A stretch of DNA of 64,000 bases from NCBI GenBank assembly GCA_031459855.1, contig JAVKHP010000001.1, forward strand, positions 602,059 through 666,058, read 5' to 3'. Made by a program: the position numbers and the translations under genes. This document shows positions 43,066 to 51,640 of this stretch, in pieces. Numbering within the stretch: the first letter of the stretch is position 1; every line of letters starts with the position of its first letter. Origin of the DNA: Armatimonadota bacterium. Its GTDB lineage: Bacteria > Sysuimicrobiota > Sysuimicrobiia > Sysuimicrobiales > Humicultoraceae. The notes under the pieces were generated by a model that made no database searches, was not told where the DNA came from, and worked only from the letters and a program-made list of their open reading frames with translations.

Positions 43066-43977
43066 ATGAGTCCCTCGGCCGTCCTGCTGATGGCATACGG
43101 GACGCCGGCATCGCTGGCCGACGTGCCCGCGTACTACACCCACATCCGCCAGGGACGCCCGCCGACGCCCGAGCAGGTGGCGCACCTGGTGGCGCGCTAC
43201 GAGGCCATCGGCGGCACCTCGCCGCTGCTGGCCATCACCCAGGAGGTCGCCACGGCGCTGGCTGCGCGCTTGGCCCTGCCCGTGTACGTCGGCATGAAGC
43301 ACTGGCACCCATTCATCGCCGACGTGGTGGCGCAGATGCACCGCGACGGCGTCGCCCGGGCCGCGGCGATCGTCCTGGCGCCCCACTACTCGCGCATGAG
43401 CGTGGGCGTCTACCTCGCCACGGCGCAGGAGGCGGCGGCCCGGTGCGGCGGGCCCGCGCTCGTGCCCGTGGAGGCGTGGCACCTGCACCCCGGGCTGGTG
43501 GCCACCCTGGCCGACCGTGTGCGGGCCGCGCAGGCCGGGCTGTCCGCCCGCGCTCATGTGCTCTTCACCGCGCACAGCCTGCCCAAGCGCATCCTCGCGT
43601 GGGGTGATCCGTACCCGGGGCAGCTCGTTGCCTCGGCGCGCGCCGTGGCGGCGGCCGCGGGCGTGGGGCGGTGGTCGTTCGCCTTCCAGAGCGCCAGCGC
43701 CACCGGCGAGCCGTGGCTGGGCCCTGACGTGCTCGAGGCCCTCCGCGACCTGCACGCCGCGGGCGTCAGCGAGGTGGTCGTCTGCCCCATCGGCTTCGTC
43801 GCCGACCACCTCGAGGTGCTCTACGACCTCGACGTCGAGGCCGCGGCCCTGGCGCGCGAGCTGGGCGTGCGCCTAGTGCGCACGGCCTCGCTGAACTGGT
43901 CGCCGCCGTTCATCGACGTGCTGGCCGACCTCGCCGCGACTGCCCTCGGCCTGCGCTACCCTGCCGCCCATCGGTGA
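43066..43977 (+). CDS. hemH: Ferrochelatase (HemH/CpfC)
   Basis: A 303-aa class II chelatase inserting iron into a porphyrin. It starts AVLLMAYGTPASLADVPAYYTHIRQG. It has GGTSPLLAITQEVA, the catalytic-His region APHYSRMSVGVY, the hallmark FTAHSLPKRIL, and the glutamate-containing C-terminal segment CPIGFVADHLEVLYDLDVEA. Length and motifs fit the coproporphyrin ferrochelatases of monoderm bacteria. No other heme genes are adjacent. SD GGAG precedes the ATG. Confidence 0.92.
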   Translation: MSPSAVLLMAYGTPASLADVPAYYTHIRQGRPPTPEQVAHLVARYEAIGGTSPLLAITQEVATALAARLALPVYVGMKHWHPFIADVVAQMHRDGVARAAAIVLAPHYSRMSVGVYLATAQEAAARCGGPALVPVEAWHLHPGLVATLADRVRAAQAGLSARAHVLFTAHSLPKRILAWGDPYPGQLVASARAVAAAAGVGRWSFAFQSASATGEPWLGPDVLEALRDLHAAGVSEVVVCPIGFVADHLEVLYDLDVEAAALARELGVRLVRTASLNWSPPFIDVLADLAATALGLRYPAAHR

Positions 43978-44112
43978 CCGCAGCGCCCCGGAGCGCGCGC
44001 CCGACCGGTCCACACGGCACCCGGCACCCGCTGTCCGACGCCGCGGGCACGCTCGCCCGAGCGCTCGCGGCCACCCACCGGCGTGTGCGCCGTGGCCGGT
44101 GGCGCGTGCCCG
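43978..44112. other. Gap between convergent hemH and znuC
   Basis: About 135 bp of GC-rich sequence without a clean hairpin or ORF. Confidence 0.4.
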
Positions 44113-44922
44113 TCAGTGCACGTGGGAGACCACGCGCACGCCGGTGCGGTAGACGGCGCGCAGGGCGTCGCTCTCGAGGAAGCCTGCGGGCGCGCCGTGG
44201 TAGACCAGCACCCCATTGAGGCAGGCCAGCGTCGTCACCTCCGAGGCGATCACCCCCACGTCGTGGGACACCATGACGAGCGTCACCCCGAGGTCGCGGT
44301 GGAGGTGGCGGAGCAGCGCGTAGAAGTGCGCCTGGGCGTCGGCGTCCACGCCCACGAGCGGCTCGTCCAGCACCAGCAGGTCGGGCTCGCTGGCCAGCGC
44401 ACGGGCGATGAACGCCCGCTGCTGCTGGCCGGCGGAGAGCGCTCCGATGGGTCGATCGCGCAGCGCGGCCAGCCCCACCGTCTCCAGCGCCTGCACCACG
44501 GCGCGCTGGTCGGCGGGCGAGAACCGACGTCCGACCCCGGCCCGCGCGGCCCGACCGCTGGCGACGACTTCCGCCACCGTGGCCGGGACGCGCGCCTCCA
44601 GGCCGACGACGCGCTGCGGGACGTAGCCGATCCGGCTCCACTGCCGAAACCGCGCGATCTCGGTCCCAAACAGCCGCACCGTCCCGCACTGGGGCCGCAG
44701 CAGGCCCAGCACGATCTTGACCAGGGTGGTCTTGCCCGACCCGTTCGGGCCGATGATGCCCAGGAAGTCCCCGGCGGCGACGGTGAGGGTGATGTCGTCC
44801 AGCACGCGCTGCCCGTCGTAGGCGAAGCAGACGCCCGCCACTTCCACGACGGGGGTGCCCCGCGCCGGTGGCCGCCGCCGCTCCCGCGGGCCGACGAGGC
44901 CGGGGCGCTCGGGTGTGCTCAT
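44113..44922 (-). CDS. znuC: Zinc ABC transporter ATPase (ZnuC type)
   Basis: A 269-aa ATPase. Walker A is GPNGSGKTT, Q-loop GYVPQR, signature LSAGQQQRAF (Ala for the usual Gly, common in metal importers), Walker B LLVLDEPLVGVD, and H-loop MVSHDVG. The ATG at 44922 overlaps the znuA stop (ATGA). It is the last gene of fur-znuA-znuC. Confidence 0.9.
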   Translation of the reverse strand: MSTPERPGLVGPRERRRPPARGTPVVEVAGVCFAYDGQRVLDDITLTVAAGDFLGIIGPNGSGKTTLVKIVLGLLRPQCGTVRLFGTEIARFRQWSRIGYVPQRVVGLEARVPATVAEVVASGRAARAGVGRRFSPADQRAVVQALETVGLAALRDRPIGALSAGQQQRAFIARALASEPDLLVLDEPLVGVDADAQAHFYALLRHLHRDLGVTLVMVSHDVGVIASEVTTLACLNGVLVYHGAPAGFLESDALRAVYRTGVRVVSHVH

Positions 44923-45836
44923 GGCGCGCACCCCAGCTCGGCGCGCAGCGTGCGCAGGTTGGAGCGCATCGCGCTGAAGTAGTCGCCGCCCGCAGGCGGC
45001 GGGCTCTCCACCGGATCCAGCGGCACCGTGCGCGCGCCGATCTCCTGCGCCAGCGCCTCCGCCAGCCGCGACGGGCCACCCGGTTCCACGAAGATCGTCC
45101 GCACCCCGCGCGCCCGCAGCGCCCCGGCCAGCCTGGCGACCGCGCCCGGCGCCGGGTCCGCTTCCGGGGTCGCGCCGGCCAGCCCGACGTGCTCGAGCCC
45201 GTACCGCCGGGCCAGGTAGGCGAACGCGGTATGCGAGGCCACCAGCAGGCGGCGCGCACAGCGCTCCAACCCCGCCTGGAACTCGGCGTGGAGCCGGTCG
45301 AGCTCTGCGCGGGTCCGCGCCGCACCGTCGCGGTAGATCCGCGCGCCGTCGGCGTCGGCGGCGATCAACGCGAACGCGATAGCTTCCACGACCTGCTGCG
45401 CCAGGACCGGATCCAGCCAGACGTGGGGATCCCAGCCCTCCTGGCCGGGGCCGCCGGGGCGACCCGCCGCCGGCAGGAGCGGCAACCCGGCGGTGGCCCG
45501 CACCACCCCCACGCGCCGCGGCAAGGTGGGCACCACGCGGCCGACCCAGGGCTCGAACCCTGCGCCGACGTAGACGAACAGCCGCGCGCGGCCAAGCGCG
45601 ACCAGGTCCTGCGGCGTGGGCTCGTAGTCGTGGGCTTCGACGCCCGCGGGCACCAGCACCCGCACCGCCACGCGCTCGGCGCCCACACGGCGCGCGAACT
45701 CGGCCAGGGGGGCGATGGTGGCCACCACCTCAAGCCGCGGGCTCCCCTGGCGCCATCCGGCGAGCCGCGCGGTAACCACCAGCGCCGCCACCAGCGCGGC
45801 CACCACGCCCACCACCGTCGCGATCCGGCGCGTCAC
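44919..45836 (-). CDS. znuA: Zinc ABC transporter substrate-binding protein (ZnuA type)
   Basis: A 305-aa exported or membrane-anchored binding protein of cluster A-I. An N-terminal hydrophobic segment (about 5-26) precedes the fold. Metal-binding histidines are in EAHDYEPTPQD (about 69), DPHVWLDP (about 138) and ASHTAFAYLARRYGL (about 202). A short His-poor loop replaces the long His-rich loop of E. coli ZnuA, so Mn or Zn is possible; proximity to a Fur-family repressor fits either. The GTG at 45836 has GGGGGA upstream. Confidence 0.88.
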   Translation of the reverse strand: MTRRIATVVGVVAALVAALVVTARLAGWRQGSPRLEVVATIAPLAEFARRVGAERVAVRVLVPAGVEAHDYEPTPQDLVALGRARLFVYVGAGFEPWVGRVVPTLPRRVGVVRATAGLPLLPAAGRPGGPGQEGWDPHVWLDPVLAQQVVEAIAFALIAADADGARIYRDGAARTRAELDRLHAEFQAGLERCARRLLVASHTAFAYLARRYGLEHVGLAGATPEADPAPGAVARLAGALRARGVRTIFVEPGGPSRLAEALAQEIGARTVPLDPVESPPPAGGDYFSAMRSNLRTLRAELGCAP

Positions 45837-45971
45837 CCCCGATTCCCCCACGCCGTGCGCAACGACGGCGCAGCGCCTGCAGCGGACGCTGCCGCGCGCC
45901 GAGGACACGCCGCGCGCGGACGGTCACCCCACGCCCCGTGCACGGCCATCGAGCGGATCGTCGCCATCGCC
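45837..45971 (-). other. Gap between fur and znuA
   Basis: About 135 bp with no hairpin that would separate the two; the genes are probably co-transcribed. Confidence 0.4.
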
Positions 45972-46367
45972 CTACCCGCCGCCGGCCTGGCAGGCCGCGC
46001 AGATCCCGTAGATGCCCAGCTGGTGCCCGGTCATGCGGAACCCCGCGGGCAACAGGCGCGGGACGTGGGGCACGATGCACTGCCGCAGCGCCTGAAAGCG
46101 TCCGCAGCGCACGCAGACGGCGTGGTCGTGGTGTTTGGCCGCGAGCCCGTAGCGGACGCCGCCGTCGGCGAGGTAGGCTGGCTCCACCAGCCCGCTGCGC
46201 ACGAACAACTCCACGGTCCGATAGACCGTGGCCAGCCCCACCCGGTGCCCGCGCCGCCGCAACCGGCCGTGGATCTCGTCCGCCGTCAGATGACAGCCTG
46301 CCGCCGCGAGGATCTGGAGGATACGCGCGCGCTGGCGTGTCTGCCGTGGTGTCGCTGCGATGTGCAT
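45972..46367 (-). CDS. fur: Fur-family metalloregulator (Zur-like)
   Basis: A 131-aa repressor. The winged helix spans about 8-75 (QTRQRARILQIL, HLTADEIHGRLRRRG, ATVYRTVELFVRSGLV). The regulatory metal ligands include AKHHDHAVC (about 78-85). Structural zinc cysteines are CVRC (85, 88) and CAAC (123, 126). Zinc-transporter genes downstream suggest Zur. A Fur-type operator lies 22 bp upstream of the ATG, so the fur-znuA-znuC operon is probably autoregulated by metal. Confidence 0.92.
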   Translation of the reverse strand: MHIAATPRQTRQRARILQILAAAGCHLTADEIHGRLRRRGHRVGLATVYRTVELFVRSGLVEPAYLADGGVRYGLAAKHHDHAVCVRCGRFQALRQCIVPHVPRLLPAGFRMTGHQLGIYGICAACQAGGG

Positions 46368-46388
46368 GCACGCCCCGCCCGGTTTTAC

Positions 46389-46405
46389 TTGAGAATTATT
46401 TTCAA
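46389..46405 (-). promoter_or_regulatory. Fur-family operator
   Basis: TTGAGAAT-T-ATTTTCAA, an 8-1-8 palindrome with a single mismatched pair, in the AT-rich form used by Fur/Zur/PerR proteins. It lies just downstream of the promoter start point and upstream of fur. Confidence 0.85.
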
Positions 46406-46415
46406 ATTCGAGCCC

Positions 46416-46445
46416 ATGGTAGGCCCACCGCGGTGGACCTGTCAA
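46416..46445 (-). promoter_or_regulatory. Promoter of fur-znuA-znuC
   Basis: On the - strand: -35 TTGACA (46440-46445), 18-bp spacer, -10 TACCAT (46416-46421). The spacer holds a perfect 12-bp palindrome CCACCGCGGTGG (46425-46436), which could be a second binding site. Confidence 0.7.
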
Positions 46446-46840
46446 GTGCGGGCACGGCTGCGCGGGTACGGCGGTGGTGGCGTGGCGGAGGACGCGGTGC
46501 CCGGCACGGGGCTCCGCCGAGGCCGCGGCCGCAAGCCCGCGTGGTGGGCCCGTTCCTCGGAGGCGTCCGGGCAGACCGGGACGTGCCCGCGAGGGCGTTG
46601 ACCGGTTGCCCGAGGCGTTCCCCGTCGTGCTGGAAACCGTCGACGCAGGCTGGCACGGCCGGCCCGGGGGAGGCAAGGGGATGCGACGGTGCGCCCAGTT
46701 GCCCGCAGGGCGCTGCGCAGGGGAAGATCAGGTCGGCGTCGGTACGCCGTGCCGGAGTCGGCGACCAACGCGTGCTCCCCGGTGGGCCGGCCGCGCCATC
46801 TCCAGCGTACTGGTGAGGACGCGGCCCCAAACGGGCCCCG
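46446..46840 (-). other. Region without a recognisable gene, behind the riboswitch
   Basis: About 400 bp between the riboswitch terminator and the fur promoter. Frames are open on both strands, but the predicted products are Arg/Pro/Ala-rich and resemble no protein. A decayed gene or a long leader is possible. Confidence 0.45.
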
Positions 46841-46890
46841 CAAACAACGACGCGAGCGCCGGGGAAGCACTCGCGTTCGCCTGTGCTTCC
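46841..46890 (-). terminator. Riboswitch expression platform (terminator/antiterminator)
   Basis: Read on the - strand: hairpin A GGAAGCAC ... GTGCTTCC (46863-46890) and hairpin B GCGAGTGC-ttccccg-GCGCTCGC (46852-46874) share the same bases and exclude each other. B is followed by GTCGTTGTTTG, a T-rich tail, so B is an intrinsic terminator and A its antiterminator. The 3' strand of riboswitch P1 (GAGG) overlaps the base of A. Confidence 0.85.
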
Positions 46891-46976
46891 TCTTCGGCAA
46901 CCCGGCCGACCACCGCTCCCGGTGGTCCCGTCGGCTTTGCGTCCCCGGATTACTCCGGGTTTGCCCGTTCGGAGGT
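46889..46976 (-). promoter_or_regulatory. c-di-GMP-I (GEMM) riboswitch aptamer
   Basis: On the - strand the conserved core appears in order. P1 is CCUC/GAGG. GGGCAAACC is followed by the P2 stem CCGGA with a GUAA (GNRA) tetraloop and UCCGG. Then come GGACGCAAAGCC, a P3 hairpin (ACCACC ... GGUGGU), and the closing GCCGGGUUGCCG. These are the c-di-GMP-I signature elements, including the tetraloop that docks on P3. The aptamer runs straight into a terminator/antiterminator pair. Confidence 0.92.
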
Positions 46977-47004
46977 TCGCCGCGCTATGCGATTGGTGCC
47001 TTGC

Positions 47005-47033
47005 ATACTAGCGCATCCGCGCCGTTTTGGCAA
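47005..47033 (-). promoter_or_regulatory. Promoter of the riboswitch RNA
   Basis: On the - strand: -35 TTGCCA (47028-47033), exactly 17 bp, -10 TAGTAT (47005-47010). The transcript would begin near 46998, about 20 nt before the aptamer. Confidence 0.75.
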
Positions 47034-47198
47034 CGCCAGTTCGGGAGAGGTTCGTGGCGAAGCCAAGGGAACTTCCGCGTGTGGCCGTCGTGGCCCCACC
47101 GGCCGAATTCGGGCGCGCAGGTCCCCACCTCCGCCAGCGACGACGCTTCCACAACAGGACGCAGGAGGACCCACGGCACTTCGCCGAAGGCAACGCCC

Positions 47199-47933
47199 GT
47201 GCAGGATGCCGAGTACCTGATCCGACACCTGGTGGACTGGCTGCGGGCACGTGCCGATGAGGCCGGCGCCGTGGGTGCGGTGGTGGGGATCTCCGGCGGG
47301 GTCGACTCGGCGACCGTGGCCGCGCTGTGCCTGCGTGCTTTCCCCGACGCCACCCTGGGCGTGGTGATGCCCTGCCACTCCGACCCGCGCGACCTCGACG
47401 ACGCCCGCACGGTGGCCGGGGCGCTGGGTCTGCCGGTGACGACCGTGGTGCTCGACGGAGTCTACGACGCCCTGGTGGCCGCGCTGCAGACGTCGGCCTA
47501 CTACGCCGACCACCGCCTTGCGCTGGCCAACCTGAAGCCGCGCCTGCGCATGACCACGCTCTACTACTTCGCCAACCGCCTCAACCGGCTGGTGGTCGGC
47601 ACCGGCAACCGCAGTGAGCTCGCGGTCGGATACTTCACCAAGTACGGCGACGGCGGTGTGGACGTGCTGCCGCTGGGCTGCCTGACCAAGGGCGAGGTGC
47701 GGGCGCTGGCCCGGGCGCTCGGCGTGCCGGAGGCGATCGTGGACCGCGTGCCCACGGCCGGGCTGTGGCCGGGCCAGACCGACGAGCAGGAGCTCGGCCT
47801 AACCTACGCCGTCCTCGATCGGTACCTCCTCACGGGCGAGGCGCCCGCCGACGTGCGCCAGCGCATCGAGCGGCTGCGCGCGGCCAGCGAACACAAGCGG
47901 CGCCCCCCACCCGTTCCCGAGTTGCCCCGCTGA
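47199..47933 (+). CDS. nadE: NAD+ synthetase, ammonia-dependent
   Basis: A 244-aa enzyme amidating nicotinic acid adenine dinucleotide. The PP-loop is GISGGVDSATVAALC (about 28-42). RLRMTTLYYFANRLNRLVVGTGNRSE, VGYFTKYGDGGVDVLP and the C-terminal WPGQTDEQELGLTY complete the family pattern. There is no glutaminase domain, so free ammonia is used. The GTG start has GAAGG at a suitable distance. Single gene, divergent from the riboswitch promoter. Confidence 0.92.
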   Translation: MQDAEYLIRHLVDWLRARADEAGAVGAVVGISGGVDSATVAALCLRAFPDATLGVVMPCHSDPRDLDDARTVAGALGLPVTTVVLDGVYDALVAALQTSAYYADHRLALANLKPRLRMTTLYYFANRLNRLVVGTGNRSELAVGYFTKYGDGGVDVLPLGCLTKGEVRALARALGVPEAIVDRVPTAGLWPGQTDEQELGLTYAVLDRYLLTGEAPADVRQRIERLRAASEHKRRPPPVPELPR

Positions 47934-48073
47934 GCGCCGGCGCTCCGCGGGCACCGCCTCCCGGGCGCCGTCGGGGATTGCCACCCCAGGGAGGACTCCC
48001 GGGGTCTGGCGGTCGTCTCCCAGGCAACGCACGGCATCGCGGAGCGCGCGGGGTCTCCGCGGGATCGCCACGG

Positions 48074-48079
48074 TATAAT
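48074..48079 (+). promoter_or_regulatory. -10 element upstream of mfd
   Basis: A consensus TATAAT 33 bp before the mfd start codon; the -35 position (TCTCCG) is poor. Confidence 0.5.
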
Positions 48080-48111
48080 GAAAGTTACGGCCGAATGATC
48101 CGGAGACACGC

Positions 48112-51100
48112 GTGCTGACGGGAGTCCTGGCGCTCCTGCGGGAAGCGCCGCAGTACCATCTGGTCCGGGAGACGTTGCGGGCGGGCGCCGCGCCGGCAGT
48201 ACTTGGCCCGTCGGCGACCGCGGCGGCGGCGGTGCTCGCGGCGGTCCTCACCGATCCTGCGCTCGCAGCCCAACCTGCGCTGGTGGTGACGCCGTCGCAG
48301 GACGTGGCCGAACGCCTGGCCGACGACCTGCGCGCCCTGCTGGACGGCACCGACCTGCACGTGCGCGTCTACCCGGCGGGTTCCGGGCCGGGGACGCGTG
48401 ACGAGACGACGGACGACGAGCGTGCGGCGGCCGCCGCCGCTGTGGCGGAGCGCCTTGCGATCGTCGAGGCACTGGGGCGCGGCCTGGCATACGCTGGACC
48501 CGCAGGCACAGGACCTGCAGACGCGGGACTCCGTGAGACCGACCCGGCGCCTCCGCGCCCCGTGGTGGCGGTGGCCTCGGTCGAGTCGGCCATCGAGCCG
48601 CTGCTGGCCCCGCCAGCGCTGCAGGCCGCCACCCTGACGCTTGCGCCCGGCGCGTACCTCCCGCGCGACCAGTTCGTCGCCCACCTGGAGGAGGCGGGCT
48701 ACACGCGCGTGAGCCTGGTGGCCGCACCAGGGGAGTTTGCGGTGCGCGGCGACGTGGTCGACGTCTTCCCGGTCGGCGCGCCCGCGCCGCTCCGTGTCGA
48801 CCTGTGGGGCGACGAGGTGGAGCGGCTGCGGACCCTCGACGCCGCGACCCAGCGCGCGGGACCCACGGTGCAGGCTGCGCGCCTCCGGCCGGCACGCCTG
48901 GCCGCACCCACCCCTGCGGTCGCAGCGGGACTGGCCGCCCATCTGGCACCGGGAGGCGTGCTGGTCCTCTACGAGCCCGCAGAGAGCGCCGCACGGGCAG
49001 CCGAGCTGGCCGGGCACGCCGCGCACGGCGGCGTGCCACCCCTCACCTGGACGACGGCGGTCGACGTCGCGCCCGACCGGATGCGCCTGGCCATCGCGGG
49101 AGCGCGGTGCAGCGAGGACGCATGGGTCGAGATCCGCATCCCGGTCGGCGGCATCGAGGCGTTCGGGGGACAGACCCATCTCCTGGCCCAGACCCTGCGC
49201 GGGCTCGCCGGCGAGGGGCTGCGCGTGGTCGTCGCCTCGGCCCAGGCGGCGCGCGTCGTCGACATCCTGACCGAGGCCGGGGTGGACGTGGCGCGCGCCG
49301 ACGCGCTGGAGGTACCGCCGCCTGTCGGGCGCATCGTGGCGATTCCGGCACGGCTGCACCGCGGCTTCCGCGTGGACGCCGTCGGCCTGGCGGTGCTCAC
49401 CGACAGCGAGATCGTGGGCTGGCGGCGGCGCCGGGCACGCATGCGGTACCTGCGCGACGGCGAGCGCCTGACCTCGTGGGCCGACCTGAGGCCCGGCGAC
49501 TACGTGGTCCACGTCCACCACGGGATCGGGCGGTACCGCGGGCTGGTGCAGGTGCCCGCCGACGGCGCGGCGCGCGAGTACCTGTTGCTGGAGTACGCGC
49601 AGGGCGACCGGCTCTACGTGCCCGTCGAGCAGATCCACCTGGTGCAGCGCTACGTCGGCGCCGAAGGCGAGCACCCGCGGCTGCACCGGCTGGGCGGCGC
49701 CGACTGGGAGCGCGAGAAGCGGCGCGTCAAGGAGGCCGCGCGGGAGATGGCCGCCGAGCTGCTGAGCCTCTACGCTGCGCGTGCCTCCACGCCGGGGCAC
49801 GCCTTCGGTCCCGACACGCCGTGGCAGCGCGAGATGGAGGCCGCCTTCCCCTACACCGAGACGCCCCACCAGCTCCGGGCCATCGAGGACGTCAAGCGCG
49901 ACATGGAGGCCCCGCGGCCCATGGACCGGCTCGTGGCGGGCGACGTGGGGTACGGCAAGACCGAGGTGGCGCTGCGCGCGGCGTTCAAGGCGGTGATGGA
50001 CGGCAAGCAGGTGGCCGTGGTCGTGCCCACGACCATCCTGGCCCAGCAGCACTACGCCGTCTTCGCCGAGCGCTTCGCCAAGTTCCCCGTGACCGTGGAG
50101 CTGCTCAGCCGCTTCCGCACGCCTGCGGAGCAGAAGGAGATCCTGGCCCAGACCGCGGCGGGGGTGGTGGACGTGCTGATCGGCACCCACCGGCTGCTGG
50201 CCCGCGACGTGGTCTTCCGCGACCTGGGGCTGGTGATCATCGACGAGGAGCAGCGCTTCGGCGTGCGCCACAAAGAGCACCTCAAGATGCTGCGCAAGCA
50301 CGTGGACGTCCTGACGCTGACGGCGACGCCCATCCCGCGCACGCTGCACATGGCCCTCAGCGGGCTGCGCGACCTCACGGTGATGGAGACGCCGCCCGAG
50401 GCGCGGCTGCCGATCCACACCGAGATCCGCCCCGACGACGATGGCGTGGTGGCCGAGGCGATCCGCCGCGAGCTGGCTCGGGGCGGGCAGGTCTACGTGG
50501 TCCACAACCGGGTGGAGACCATCGAGCGCGCCGCCCGGCGCATCCGCCAGCTGGTGCCCGAGGCCACGGTGGCGGTCGCCCACGGCCAGATGCCCGAGGA
50601 ACGCCTGGAGGCCGTGATGCTGGACTTCCTGGGCGGGCGCTTCGCCGTGCTGGTGTGCACCACCATCGTCGAGATCGGTCTCGACATCCCCCGGGTCAAC
50701 ACCATCATCATCGAGGACGCACACCGGCTGGGCCTGGCGCAGCTGTACCAGCTCCGCGGCCGCGTGGGCCGGGCCGACCGGCAGGCGTACTGCTACCTGC
50801 TCTACCCGCGCCACGTGCCCCTGACCCCGGAGGCCGAGCAGCGGTTGCGCGCCATGGCCGAGTTCGTGGAGCTGGGGTCGGGGCTGGGGCTTGCGATGCG
50901 CGACCTGGAGATCCGCGGCGCGGGTAACCTGCTGGGCCCCGAGCAGCACGGGCACATCGCCGCGGTGGGCTTCGACCTCTACTGCCGGTTGCTGGACGAG
51001 GCGATCCGGGAGGCGAAGGGCGAGATCGTGGAAGAGCCCCGCGACCCGGTCCTGGAGCTGGGCGTCGACGCCCGCCTGCCGGCAACGTTCCTGCCCGACG

Positions 51101-51510
51101 AGAACGAGCGCCTCCGGATCTACCGGCGGCTGGCCGCTGCGCGCAGCCTGGACGACGTCGACGACATCGCCGCCGCCCTGGCCGAGGCGGGGCCGCTGCC
51201 CCCGCCGGTGGAGGCGCTGCTGGACGTGGTGCGGGTGCGGGTCGTGGCCCGACAGGTGGGCGTGGCCGCCATCACGCGCGAGGGCGACCAGTACGTGGTG
51301 CGCCTGGCCGCGGCCGGTCACCTGGACGGCGCCACCCAGCGACGGCTGCAGCAGGCGCTGGGCACCCGGGCGCGGGTCACCGCGGTCGGGCTCGCGGTGC
51401 GCACGGGCGGCACGACGTTCGCCGAGCAGGCGGCCAGCCTGCGCGAGGTCCTGGCGCTGCTGGGGTGGGTGGGCGCGGGCGCTATGCCGGTGCCCGCGGC
51501 CTCGCGGTAG
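48112..51510 (+). CDS. mfd: Transcription-repair coupling factor
   Basis: A 1132-aa DNA translocase that removes stalled RNA polymerase and recruits UvrA. The N-terminal UvrB-like modules (to about 330) include GAYLPRDQFVAHLEEAGYTR. The polymerase-interacting CarD-like domain is near 460-530 (PGDYVVHVHHGIGRYRG). The RecG-like motor has Walker A GDVGYGKTEVALRAA (about 605), DEEQ in IIDEEQRFGVRH, TATPIPRTLHMAL, and motif VI LRGRVGRADRQAYCYLLY. A TRCF C-terminal domain ends the protein. GTG start. It heads the mfd-PpiC-mazG block. Confidence 0.97.
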   Translation: MLTGVLALLREAPQYHLVRETLRAGAAPAVLGPSATAAAAVLAAVLTDPALAAQPALVVTPSQDVAERLADDLRALLDGTDLHVRVYPAGSGPGTRDETTDDERAAAAAAVAERLAIVEALGRGLAYAGPAGTGPADAGLRETDPAPPRPVVAVASVESAIEPLLAPPALQAATLTLAPGAYLPRDQFVAHLEEAGYTRVSLVAAPGEFAVRGDVVDVFPVGAPAPLRVDLWGDEVERLRTLDAATQRAGPTVQAARLRPARLAAPTPAVAAGLAAHLAPGGVLVLYEPAESAARAAELAGHAAHGGVPPLTWTTAVDVAPDRMRLAIAGARCSEDAWVEIRIPVGGIEAFGGQTHLLAQTLRGLAGEGLRVVVASAQAARVVDILTEAGVDVARADALEVPPPVGRIVAIPARLHRGFRVDAVGLAVLTDSEIVGWRRRRARMRYLRDGERLTSWADLRPGDYVVHVHHGIGRYRGLVQVPADGAAREYLLLEYAQGDRLYVPVEQIHLVQRYVGAEGEHPRLHRLGGADWEREKRRVKEAAREMAAELLSLYAARASTPGHAFGPDTPWQREMEAAFPYTETPHQLRAIEDVKRDMEAPRPMDRLVAGDVGYGKTEVALRAAFKAVMDGKQVAVVVPTTILAQQHYAVFAERFAKFPVTVELLSRFRTPAEQKEILAQTAAGVVDVLIGTHRLLARDVVFRDLGLVIIDEEQRFGVRHKEHLKMLRKHVDVLTLTATPIPRTLHMALSGLRDLTVMETPPEARLPIHTEIRPDDDGVVAEAIRRELARGGQVYVVHNRVETIERAARRIRQLVPEATVAVAHGQMPEERLEAVMLDFLGGRFAVLVCTTIVEIGLDIPRVNTIIIEDAHRLGLAQLYQLRGRVGRADRQAYCYLLYPRHVPLTPEAEQRLRAMAEFVELGSGLGLAMRDLEIRGAGNLLGPEQHGHIAAVGFDLYCRLLDEAIREAKGEIVEEPRDPVLELGVDARLPATFLPDENERLRIYRRLAAARSLDDVDDIAAALAEAGPLPPPVEALLDVVRVRVVARQVGVAAITREGDQYVVRLAAAGHLDGATQRRLQQALGTRARVTAVGLAVRTGGTTFAEQAASLREVLALLGWVGAGAMPVPAASR

Positions 51511-51604
51511 TCGCCGCTGGGGCTGTGCGCGTGGGGCCTCGCCACGGCGTCCCATGCCAGGGCACATCCGGCGCCGTGCGCTGGCCCCGCAGCCCCTCGT
51601 GCGG

Positions 51605-51610
51605 TATGCT
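51605..51610 (+). promoter_or_regulatory. Possible -10 element upstream of the PpiC gene
   Basis: TATGCT 30 bp before the start codon, with AAAGGAGGG between. No good -35, so this is tentative. Confidence 0.3.
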
Positions 51611-51640
51611 GGACCCGCTGTCCAAAAGGAGGGAGCGTGC

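Noticed and set aside
46442-46913. Small - strand ORFs behind the riboswitch as its target gene
   Set aside because: Their products are Arg/Pro-rich, lack a good SD, and one even starts inside the aptamer's expression platform.
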